Below are positions 1-5,397 of a DNA stretch of 5,461 bases, piece by piece; the first letter of the stretch is position 1, and each line of letters opens with the position of its first letter. The translations under genes were made by a program, and so were the position numbers. The DNA comes from Aquificaceae bacterium (lineage in GTDB: Bacteria; Aquificota; Aquificia; Aquificales; Aquificaceae), in assembly GCA_015487535.1 (NCBI GenBank), contig WFPN01000276.1, positions 1 to 5,461 on the forward strand. The letters run 5' to 3'. Under the pieces are notes generated by a model. That model was not told the DNA's origin, did not search any database, and saw nothing but the letters and a program-made list of their open reading frames with translations.

Positions 1-849
1 AAAGCCTAAAACCAGCATGAAAACGAGGAAAGATACGCTGAAGTTCACCTTCCTGAACACGGAGAGATCTATAAGCCTGTTTCTGGAGGTGAGATCCGAA
101 ACCAGGTAGAGTACGTAGCTCACGATTGCAAGCAGCGTGAGAAAGGAGATGAAGTTGGAAGTAAACCATCCCAGTTGCTGACCCTTCGAGAGTACGACTA
201 GTGTGCTCACTGTGGCGATCGATATGAAGGTAAAGGAGATCAGGTTGAAGGGCAGGAGCTTCCTTTCTGGAGAAACCTCCTTAAGGAAGAAGATAGAGGC
301 AGAGGTGAGGATTATCCCCACGGGAACGTTTATGAAGAATATCCAGTTCCAGTTCATGTGTTCGGTGAGCCATCCCCCAAGTGTGGGACCCACCGCAGGG
401 GCGAAGGAGGCCCCGAGACCGAACACGCCCATAGCTACTCCCTTCTGCTCCGGAGGGTAAATCGTGAAGAGGATCGCCTGAGCCGACACTATTATCAGGG
501 CCTCTGCAAAGCCCTGAATGGAGCGGAACACAACCATCTGGTAGAGCTCTGTAGAGATCCCGCATAGGTAGCTCGAAAGGGCGAAAAGAGATATGCCAAA
601 AACATACATTGCCTTCAGTCCGGTCAGTTTTTCGAGCCACTCTATCAGAGGGAGCGTGACTGCAGCGGCTATCATGTAAGCGGTGACTACCCACTGTATC
701 CCGTAAAGATCCGTCTTGAGAGGCGCTATCATCTTCGGGAGGGCTATATCCACGATCGTGGTATCGAGTATCGCCATAAACGCCCCGGCCATAACTATCA
801 GTGTGTGGATTATGAGCTCTCCTCTGCCTAGGGATACTGACTGACCCAT
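1..849 (-). CDS. EmrB/QacA-type MFS drug exporter (DHA2, 14-TM family), C-terminus off the window
   Basis: Reading the minus strand from the ATG at 849-847 gives 283 uninterrupted codons to the window edge; family members are about 500 residues, so a little over half is visible. The product is very hydrophobic, with TM1 carrying FMAILDTTIVDIALP (residues 24-38), which is typical of DHA2 transporters. FRSIQG (108-113) matches the conserved TM4 arginine motif. APAVGPTLGGW (150-160) is antiporter motif C of TM5. FFINVPVG (171-178) follows, and LIDLSVFRKVNF (259-270) matches the EmrB segment before TM9. Loop motif A (usually G-x-L-x-D/A-R-x-G-R/K) is degenerate, reading EWLEKLTGLKAM (70-81). The start is fixed because an in-frame TAA lies one codon upstream (853-855). 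The Shine-Dalgarno sequence is poor (only GAG). Only 13 bp separate it from dprA, so co-transcription is likely. The family role is proton-coupled efflux of hydrophobic compounds across the inner membrane; the substrate cannot be told, and no EmrA-like partner is seen. Confidence 0.9.
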   Translation of the reverse strand, partial: MGQSVSLGRGELIIHTLIVMAGAFMAILDTTIVDIALPKMIAPLKTDLYGIQWVVTAYMIAAAVTLPLIEWLEKLTGLKAMYVFGISLFALSSYLCGISTELYQMVVFRSIQGFAEALIIVSAQAILFTIYPPEQKGVAMGVFGLGASFAPAVGPTLGGWLTEHMNWNWIFFINVPVGIILTSASIFFLKEVSPERKLLPFNLISFTFISIATVSTLVVLSKGQQLGWFTSNFISFLTLLAIVSYVLYLVSDLTSRNRLIDLSVFRKVNFSVSFLVFMLVLGF

Positions 850-862
850 CAGTTATCTCATT

Positions 863-1873
863 TTAACAGGAGCTGTAAAAGGGTCCCACCCTCCTGATCC
901 TGCCCTCCATCTCGAGTTTGGTGAGCAGGGAGAGGGTATCACCAGAACCTTTACCGAGGAAAGAGGCGATCTCCTCAAGGGATCTTGGAGTCTTGAGAAA
1001 CTCGGCGAGCTCATCCATCTCGCCGGAGGTGTCAAATATATCCTCCGGGCCCTTTACAAGATCTGCCGTCCCCTCCTTCAAGAGCGTATAGCAACCCTCC
1101 CAGCTTTGAGAACTTCCCATGCCTATGTGGACGTAAACCTTCCTGCCGTAACTTCGAGCGTAGTTCGCAGTTATGAGAGCACCGCTCTTAGCACCCGCCT
1201 CCGGCACAACGATGAATTCAGAAAAGGCAGCTATCAACCTGTTCCTTTTGGGAAAGGTAAACTTGCTTCCTCTCTCCTCGGGATCGAACTCACTTATTAA
1301 AACGTTGTTTGATTTTTCTACCCTCCTAAAAAGAGGATCGGCAGCTTTTAAAATTCCGAACCCAAGGATACAAACGGTATAACCCCCGTTTTCAACGGCG
1401 GTCATATGTGCCTTCGAATCTATCCCAGAAGCTCCTCCAGAGACCACTCCCCATCCGGACCTTACCCCCTCCACTACAAACCTCTCAGTCCATATCAAGG
1501 AGTAACCCGTGGGCTTGCGCGGACCAACCAGACCGAAGAGAGGAACCTGTTTTAGCTTTCCCCTGTAAAAGAGGACCGGCGGGGGATCCGGTATATCTTT
1601 CAGTCTCTTCGGATACAGCTCGTCTTCCAATGTGAGGAAACTTATGTTCTCCTCTTCCACCCTCTTCAAAAGGCTGATTATATGCCCTTCCTTAACGCCT
1701 TCCCTCTGTATGAGAGCCTCTGCCCTTTTGCTTCCCAGCAAGCTCTCAAGCTCCTCGGGGTCCGCATTCAGGATGGCCTCCGCACTCCCGAACGTTTCCC
1801 AGAGCTTCTTTATACTCCTTTCCCCTAGGCCCTTGATAGATCTTAGGATCAGCCAGTTGTAGAGCCTGTCCAT
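863..1873 (-). CDS. dprA: DNA-processing protein DprA (Smf), divergent
   Basis: This is a 336-residue protein of normal family length. In known relatives DprA binds incoming single-stranded DNA during natural transformation and loads RecA, in the cytoplasm. An N-terminal helix-hairpin-helix region (about 1-60, with IKGLGERSIKKLWETFGSA) precedes a Rossmann-like DprA core: FGLVGPRKPTGYS (113-125), VVSGGASGIDSKAH (143-156), ILGFGI (169-174), ISEF (193-196), FPKRNRLIA (207-215) and SGALITANYA (230-239). A C-terminal winged-helix-like segment (about 288-336) ends LEMEGRIRRVGPFY, as in DprA proteins with the DML1-like domain. Several usually conserved positions differ: VGPR instead of VGSR, SGGASGID instead of SGLARGID, and EGCY where GTN is usual. 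The ATG at 1873-1871 has only a weak AGG upstream. It is probably the first gene of a two-gene unit with the exporter downstream, and it diverges from the por operon. Family assignment is firm; whether the protein is fully DprA-like in function is less so. Confidence 0.93.
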   Translation of the reverse strand: MDRLYNWLILRSIKGLGERSIKKLWETFGSAEAILNADPEELESLLGSKRAEALIQREGVKEGHIISLLKRVEEENISFLTLEDELYPKRLKDIPDPPPVLFYRGKLKQVPLFGLVGPRKPTGYSLIWTERFVVEGVRSGWGVVSGGASGIDSKAHMTAVENGGYTVCILGFGILKAADPLFRRVEKSNNVLISEFDPEERGSKFTFPKRNRLIAAFSEFIVVPEAGAKSGALITANYARSYGRKVYVHIGMGSSQSWEGCYTLLKEGTADLVKGPEDIFDTSGEMDELAEFLKTPRSLEEIASFLGKGSGDTLSLLTKLEMEGRIRRVGPFYSSC

Positions 1874-1878
1874 ATCTA

Positions 1879-1893
1879 ACCTATATCATAGGT
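1879..1893. repeat. 15-bp perfect palindrome between dprA and porD
   Basis: ACCTAT-ATC-ATAGGT is a perfect inverted repeat with 6-bp arms and a 3-bp spacer, six bases upstream of the dprA start codon. Its minus-strand right half includes TATGAT, a plausible dprA -10 box (1885-1890). A protein bound here would cover the dprA start region. A second, shorter dyad, TCCT-ATA-AGGA, lies at 1906-1916, and both contain CCTATA (1880-1885 and 1907-1912). An operator role is inference, since short AT-rich dyads arise by chance. Confidence 0.35.
1885..1890 (-). promoter_or_regulatory. possible -10 box for dprA
   Basis: On the minus strand TATGAT (one mismatch to TATAAT) ends 11 bases before the dprA ATG. 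No convincing -35 box lies 16-18 bp further upstream; the best is TTATAG. If used, it would give a transcript with almost no leader, which fits the lack of a good Shine-Dalgarno sequence before dprA. This is a weak call. Confidence 0.25.
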
Positions 1894-1899
1894 AAGCTC

Positions 1900-1928
1900 T
1901 TGTTTTCCTATAAGGATTTTCTTATATT
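1900..1928 (+). promoter_or_regulatory. sigma70-like promoter of the por operon
   Basis: TTGTTT (1900-1905) and TATATT (1923-1928) are separated by exactly 17 bp. The -10 box has one mismatch to consensus and the -35 box keeps TTG. Transcription would start near 1935, leaving a leader of about 25-30 nt with the porD ribosome binding site GAGGAGG (1948-1954). It is the only good promoter-like pair seen upstream of porD, and no terminator-like hairpin was seen between there and the right edge. Confidence 0.55.
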
Positions 1929-1961
1929 GTTTAACACAACCGCTCATGAGGAGGCAGGAGA

Positions 1962-2201
1962 ATGTATTATGTCGCTCAAGTAATACGGGACGAATGCACA
2001 AAATACAACTGTAAGCAGTGCACCCTCTTCTGTCCGGAACCCAACACACTGATGTACACAGATGATGGACATCACGCCTACGTCATGACGGAAAGGTGCA
2101 AGGGATGCGCCCTATGCGTTTACGTGTGCTCGAATCTTCTCAAGAGAGACTCCATAGAGATGGTTTACGCGGAGAACAGGGACGTTGCGGGAGTCAGATA
2201 A
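1962..2201 (+). CDS. porD: 2-oxoacid (pyruvate):ferredoxin oxidoreductase delta subunit, 2x[4Fe-4S] ferredoxin type
   Basis: This small 79-residue protein has eight cysteines in two clusters. The first is C12-x4-C17-x2-C20-x3-C24-P and the second is C46-x2-C49-x2-C52-x3-C56. The second is a standard [4Fe-4S] spacing (followed by Ser rather than Pro); in the first, the leading cysteine is two residues further away than in the usual C-x2-C-x2-C-x3-CP. In this enzyme family the delta subunit passes electrons between the TPP site and ferredoxin. The motif KGCALCVYVC is typical of POR delta chains. The start is supported by GAGGAGG seven bases upstream. It is the first gene of the operon, 17 bp before porE. 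Only 79 residues, with no extra domain. The delta assignment rests on the cluster pattern and on the alpha, beta and gamma genes downstream. Confidence 0.9.
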   Translation: MYYVAQVIRDECTKYNCKQCTLFCPEPNTLMYTDDGHHAYVMTERCKGCALCVYVCSNLLKRDSIEMVYAENRDVAGVR

Positions 2202-2218
2202 ATCTCAGGAGGTAGACT

Positions 2219-2788
2219 ATGGCTAAGCTTGGACCGTCGGGATACTCACCCTATCCCGTCGCTATGTATGAGGGGATACTGACACCGCCTCCCGGTAAGG
2301 CTCTTCTATTTAACGAGATAGTGGACGAGGAGATCGCTATGAGGGAGGCGGCCAAAGCGATGCTCACCAGGGAAAACCCAACCATATTCCCGGGGCCCCA
2401 GGTTCTCTACGCCTGGAACGAGGAAGCGAAGGAGAAGGCAAAGCTCGTGAGGAAGATAGCCGAGACCCTGGGAGCCAAGATCATACCCATGTACGACTAC
2501 AGGCCCAAGTATCCTAAGATCGACCCAGAGAAGGAGATAAACCCCAACCACCCGAACCTCACTATATGGCACAACAACATAAAGGCCTGCATATTCGTTG
2601 GAGTTCATTGCCACTACGCGAACGTTGCCCTGAAGATAATAAGGGCCGAGACCGACTGCTTCACGATAGCGATGTGTGGTAACTCGGGACACGAGGATGC
2701 GATGATAACTTTAAGGGATCAGCACGTCGAGGAACTTGAGAAGTTCATAAGGGTCGCCGAAGAGGTTAAGAAGGAGCTGGGCAAGTGA
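2219..2788 (+). CDS. porE: POR accessory (epsilon-type) subunit of the five-subunit enzyme
   Basis: This 189-residue soluble protein is preceded by AGGAGGT (2207-2213). It has none of the TPP, ferredoxin or gamma-subunit motifs, so it is not one of the four standard subunits. Hydrogenobacter-type enzymes have a fifth subunit E of about this size, and position in the operon supports that identity. The middle and C-terminal part reads like a Rossmann/DHS-type fold: a strand-helix unit (PTIFPGPQVLYAW, 54-66, then a charged helix), AKIIPMYDY (86-94), then KACIFVGVHCHYANVAL (122-138) and DCFTIAMCGNSGHEDAM (146-162). This pattern recalls the epsilon subunit of archaeal CO dehydrogenase/acetyl-CoA synthase, a similarity judged by eye. 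Histidines and cysteines cluster at C124, H130-C131-H132, C147, C153 and H158. The N-terminus is Pro/Tyr-rich and the C-terminus is a charged helix. Its TGA overlaps the next gene's ATG. Its biochemical role is unknown to me. Confidence 0.72.
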   Translation: MAKLGPSGYSPYPVAMYEGILTPPPGKALLFNEIVDEEIAMREAAKAMLTRENPTIFPGPQVLYAWNEEAKEKAKLVRKIAETLGAKIIPMYDYRPKYPKIDPEKEINPNHPNLTIWHNNIKACIFVGVHCHYANVALKIIRAETDCFTIAMCGNSGHEDAMITLRDQHVEELEKFIRVAEEVKKELGK

Positions 2789-2790
2789 TG
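2771..2790 (+). promoter_or_regulatory. porE/uma2 TGATG junction with ribosome binding site
   Basis: AAGGAG (2771-2776) lies inside the last porE codons. The porE stop TGA (2786-2788) shares its A with an ATG (2788-2790), and an in-frame GTG sits at 2785. Spacing is 8 bases to the GTG and 11 to the ATG, so either could be used; they differ by one residue. The overlap implies translational coupling. Confidence 0.6.
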
Positions 2791-3342
2791 GCTACCCAGA
2801 CCAAGGTCTGGACCTACGATGACTATCTTAAGCTCGAAGATGACAAGAGATACGAGATCATAGAGGGTGAACTTATCGAAATGCCCGCTCCGAGTGTAAC
2901 ACATCAGAGGATTGTTGGCAGGCTCTTTAGGTTGATGAGCGAGTTCGTGGAGAAAAAGTCCCTCGGCGAGGTCTTTGTGTCGCCGATAGACGTGATCCTC
3001 TCGGATACCAACGTGGTTCAGCCGGATCTCGTGTTCGTGTCAAAGGAAAGATCGGACATAGTTCAGAACAGAGGTATATTCGGTGCTCCGGATCTGGTTG
3101 TGGAGGTTATTTCTCCTTCCACGCTCAAGAAGGATACCGAAGACAAGAAGAGAATCTATGCAAGATTCGGAGTTAAAGAGCTCTGGCTGATTTTCCCCGG
3201 TGAGAAGGCCATCGAGATATTCTCACTTAAAGGTGATGGTTACGATGTGTGCTCTTTCGGTTATGAAAACTGTAAGGTAAAATCCTGTCTTTTAATGGAT
3301 TTTGAACTAAATTTAGAAGAGCTTTTTAAGGAGGTGCAGTGA
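2788..3342 (+). CDS. Uma2 family (DUF820) predicted PD-(D/E)XK nuclease inside the por operon
   Basis: This 184-residue protein has full family length (185 if the GTG at 2785 is used). Signature segments in order: WTYDDYLKLED (8-18), RYEIIEGELIEMPAPSVTHQ (21-40), VSPIDVIL (64-71), VQPDLVFVS (77-85), PDLVVEVISPST (101-112), then D116-x3-K120-x3-YA (124-125), GVKELWLI (128-135) and a C-terminal ELNLEELF. The putative catalytic set (D80, E106 and the following Lys) is present, so the fold looks active, but family biochemistry is poorly known and many members are chromosomal accessory genes of unclear role. It has no evident link to 2-oxoacid oxidoreductases. Codon use departs from the neighbours: Asp is GAT 9 of 14 times here against 1 of 16 in porB, and Ile is ATA 5 of 13 against 13 of 19. 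The 3' end (3260-3330) is AT-rich. Overlaps at both ends place it under the por promoter. The family call is firm; its function is unknown. Confidence 0.88.
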   Translation: MATQTKVWTYDDYLKLEDDKRYEIIEGELIEMPAPSVTHQRIVGRLFRLMSEFVEKKSLGEVFVSPIDVILSDTNVVQPDLVFVSKERSDIVQNRGIFGAPDLVVEVISPSTLKKDTEDKKRIYARFGVKELWLIFPGEKAIEIFSLKGDGYDVCSFGYENCKVKSCLLMDFELNLEELFKEVQ

Positions 3343-3344
3343 TG
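3328..3344 (+). promoter_or_regulatory. uma2/porA TGATG junction with strong ribosome binding site
   Basis: AAGGAGGT (3328-3335) precedes a GTG (3339) directly followed by ATG (3342). The ATG is 7 bases from the Shine-Dalgarno sequence and the GTG only 4, so the ATG is the better start for porA. The A of the uma2 stop TGA (3340-3342) is the A of this ATG. Confidence 0.7.
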
Positions 3345-4547
3345 CAGAAGACAGAGCACGTTCAATACAATAGAGCAGGGCAGAGGGTCGTTTCTCCCGA
3401 TTACCTTCTCTTCGAAGCTCCCAGAGAGAAGCAGTTCATGACAGGATCGGAAGTGGTCAAAGAAGCTGTCAAGAGAGCAAGCGTGGACGCCTCGGTCTCC
3501 TACCCAATAACCCCCCAGTCCGAAGCCGCGCATCTGATAGGGGAGCTTTGGGTAGAAGGGTACGTCGGAGTCTATTTCAGAGGTGAGTCAGAGTTCGGAG
3601 TCATGTCCGAGATAGCGGGCTGCGCCATGGCCGGTGCGAGGTCCATCACCACAACCTCGGGACCTGGAACTCTGAGGGCCATGGAGAACTTCCCCATGTG
3701 GGCGGGATCCAGGCTCCCCATACAGCTCGTTCTGATGGCGAGAGGTGTGAACTCCCCCCTCAGCATACAGCCCGACAACCTGGAGATGTCCTTCCTGCTG
3801 GATACAGGATGCATGATCTGGCACGCGGAGAACGCTCAGGAACTCTTTGACATGATACTGGCGGGCTTCGTGGTGGCGGAACAGCCTGATGTCCACGTTC
3901 CCCTGATAACCGCGATAGACGGTTTCTTCATATCCCACACGAGGGAAGCTGTCATGCTCCCTCCGGACGACATAGCTCTACCGCCCTACAACCCATACAA
4001 GTCTCCAATGGTTCCCCTCGACATGGAAATGGCACCAGGTAGGTTCCTGAGAGACCCCTACGTTATGAAGTCCAACTACATATCCTACGCAGCCCACACC
4101 AGCTGGCAGTTCGAGGTTAGGGCCGCCATAGAGAGATCCAGACCCTACGCCAAACACTACCTTAGAGGTCTTATAGAGGAGTTCGGCGACCCCGAAGCGG
4201 ATATAGTCTTTGTCGCTTCCGGAACAGCCGCAGCTCAGGCCAAAGAGGCAACTCTAATGCTCCTGCACGAAGAGGGTATAAAGGCTAGGGTCGTCAGGCT
4301 CAAGACCATAAGACCCTTCCCGACTCAGGAGCTGATAGAGGCCCTCAGGGGCGCCAAATACGTTTTCGTTCCCGAGTTCAACGTTATAGGATGGCTCGAG
4401 AGGGAGGTAAGACGTGCCCTCTACGGGAACCTGGACGTTCCTGTCATAGGTTCTCCGAGGGTTGCGGGCGGAATGACGATGCCTCCCGAGTTTATAGTCA
4501 AGGAAATTCTCCAATTCCTTGGAAAGGAGGTGAAGCATGTCGTATAA
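3342..4547 (+). CDS. porA: Pyruvate:ferredoxin oxidoreductase alpha subunit
   Basis: This 401-residue protein begins at the ATG 7 bases after AAGGAGGT; an adjacent GTG would add one residue. The alpha subunit supplies the domain that, with beta, forms the TPP active site, and a transketolase C-terminal-like domain. Motifs seen: YPITPQSEAA (54-63), GESEFGVMSEIAGCAMAGAR (81-100), TTTSGPGTLRAMEN (103-116), LMARGVNSPLSIQPDN (131-146), DGFFISHT (193-200), and in the C-terminal domain VFVASGTAAAQAKEA and KTIRPFP. The DGF-x-x-SHT motif and the ARG-x-NSP region look like pyruvate enzymes, whereas 2-oxoglutarate enzymes usually have an R-G-GPSTG-x-PT segment here. About 30 residues precede the usual family start. 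It overlaps porB by 11 bp and lies after the inserted nuclease gene. In autotrophs of this kind the complex carboxylates acetyl-CoA to pyruvate. Substrate preference is inference. Confidence 0.93.
   Translation: MQKTEHVQYNRAGQRVVSPDYLLFEAPREKQFMTGSEVVKEAVKRASVDASVSYPITPQSEAAHLIGELWVEGYVGVYFRGESEFGVMSEIAGCAMAGARSITTTSGPGTLRAMENFPMWAGSRLPIQLVLMARGVNSPLSIQPDNLEMSFLLDTGCMIWHAENAQELFDMILAGFVVAEQPDVHVPLITAIDGFFISHTREAVMLPPDDIALPPYNPYKSPMVPLDMEMAPGRFLRDPYVMKSNYISYAAHTSWQFEVRAAIERSRPYAKHYLRGLIEEFGDPEADIVFVASGTAAAQAKEATLMLLHEEGIKARVVRLKTIRPFPTQELIEALRGAKYVFVPEFNVIGWLEREVRRALYGNLDVPVIGSPRVAGGMTMPPEFIVKEILQFLGKEVKHVV
4524..4533 (+). promoter_or_regulatory. full-length Shine-Dalgarno sequence for porB
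   Basis: AAGGAGGTGA, complementary over ten bases to the usual bacterial 16S rRNA 3' end, lies inside the last porA codons, with six bases from GGAGG to the porB ATG. It fixes the porB start and suggests strong re-initiation within the operon. Confidence 0.8.
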
Positions 4548-5397
4548 GATCTTCAAGATAAACGAGGACCTTAAAGAGTTCATGCCTCCCGAGGTCATAG
4601 ACCTCGAGGAGAAGGCCACCTGGGGCAACCCCAAGAGGGGGGTTATGGACCTCCCCTACGCCAAGGAGCTCATAGAGGAGCACTCCCTCTGTGCTGGATG
4701 CCCTGAGTCGGCGGCCTTCAGATACATTCTCGCCTCCCTTCCAAACCCAGAGGACACGATAATCGTAAACTCCACGGGATGCACATCCCTCGTCTTCCCA
4801 CACATAGCCCTCCACACGGTCCACTCCCTCTTCGGAAACCAGAACGCTGTCGCTTCCGGGATAAAGAGGGTTCTCGAGTGGAGGTTCCCCGACAAGGTTA
4901 AGGACGTTGTGGTTCTTGCCGGAGACGGTGCTACCGTCGATATAGGCCTCGACATGACTCTCCAGTCCTTCTTCAGGCAGGAGAAGATCACGACCATATG
5001 CTTTGACAACGAGGTCTACGCCAACACGGGAGGACAGGAGAGCGGAATGACCGTTAAGGGGCACGTCTTCAAGATGGCTCCCAAGGGCAAGCAGTGGGAC
5101 AAGGTTCCCATGTGGCAACTGGCCATAGACTCTGGATGTCACTACGTTGTTAGAATGACCGTTTCCTCTCCCAAGAAGGTTGAGAAGGTTATAAAGCAGG
5201 CCATATACGTGGCCAGAGAGGTAGGCCCTACATACATTCACCTTTACACTCCCTGCATCCTTGAGATAGGTCTCAACTCCGACGACGGCCTCGAGGAGAT
5301 GAGGAGGACCGACAAGGAGAGGTTCAAGTTCTTCGAATACATGACCGACGAGGCCAAGGAGGTCATACAGAGGAAGAAAGAGGAGGGTCTGCTATGA
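4537..5397 (+). CDS. porB: Pyruvate:ferredoxin oxidoreductase beta subunit (TPP-binding)
   Basis: This 286-residue protein matches POR beta length. It carries the thiamine diphosphate/Mg motif: GDG (129-131) followed by DNEVYANTGGQ (157-167). Four cysteines suited to a [4Fe-4S] cluster are visible: C52 and C55 in LCAGCPE, C82 in STGC and C240 in YTPC. It binds TPP and, together with alpha, forms the active site that makes or cleaves the C-C bond next to the keto group, handing electrons through its own cluster to the delta subunit's ferredoxin clusters. An N-terminal stretch of about 45 residues precedes the first CxxC. Codon use is strongly biased to GAC, AAG, GAG and ATA, as expected of a highly expressed gene in this genome. 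The start follows a perfect ribosome binding site inside porA, and the TGA overlaps the porG ATG by four bases (ATGA). The oxidoreductase beta call is secure; pyruvate rather than another 2-oxoacid rests on porA. Confidence 0.95.
   Translation: MSYKIFKINEDLKEFMPPEVIDLEEKATWGNPKRGVMDLPYAKELIEEHSLCAGCPESAAFRYILASLPNPEDTIIVNSTGCTSLVFPHIALHTVHSLFGNQNAVASGIKRVLEWRFPDKVKDVVVLAGDGATVDIGLDMTLQSFFRQEKITTICFDNEVYANTGGQESGMTVKGHVFKMAPKGKQWDKVPMWQLAIDSGCHYVVRMTVSSPKKVEKVIKQAIYVAREVGPTYIHLYTPCILEIGLNSDDGLEEMRRTDKERFKFFEYMTDEAKEVIQRKKEEGLL

Noticed and set aside
203..567. Short plus-strand frames opposite the exporter (203-460 and 358-567)
   Set aside because: They have no ribosome binding site and Pro/Gly/Arg-rich nonsense composition, and are fully covered by the exporter gene.
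281..694. Minus-strand frame of 137 codons overlapping the exporter
   Set aside because: It is a different frame within the exporter gene; the true frame shows a continuous hydrophobic EmrB-like protein.
2306..2692. Antisense frame of 128 codons opposite porE
   Set aside because: It has no recognisable motif or ribosome binding site and is the mirror of a real, well-started gene.
3285..3330. Possible internal promoter for porA in the AT-rich end of the Uma2 gene
   Set aside because: TTGAAC (3302) and TAAATT (3308) do not form a pair with acceptable spacing, and the best 17-bp partners are poor matches; AT-rich codons explain the composition.
2788..3342. Uma2 gene as a toxin-antitoxin or homing endonuclease cassette
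   Set aside because: There is only one open frame, no partner gene, no LAGLIDADG/GIY-YIG/HNH motif and no terminal inverted repeats.
4498..5241. Long open frame (247 codons) antisense to porB
   Set aside because: It lies opposite a gene with unambiguous TPP and Fe-S motifs, resembles no family, and arises from strongly biased codons in porB.
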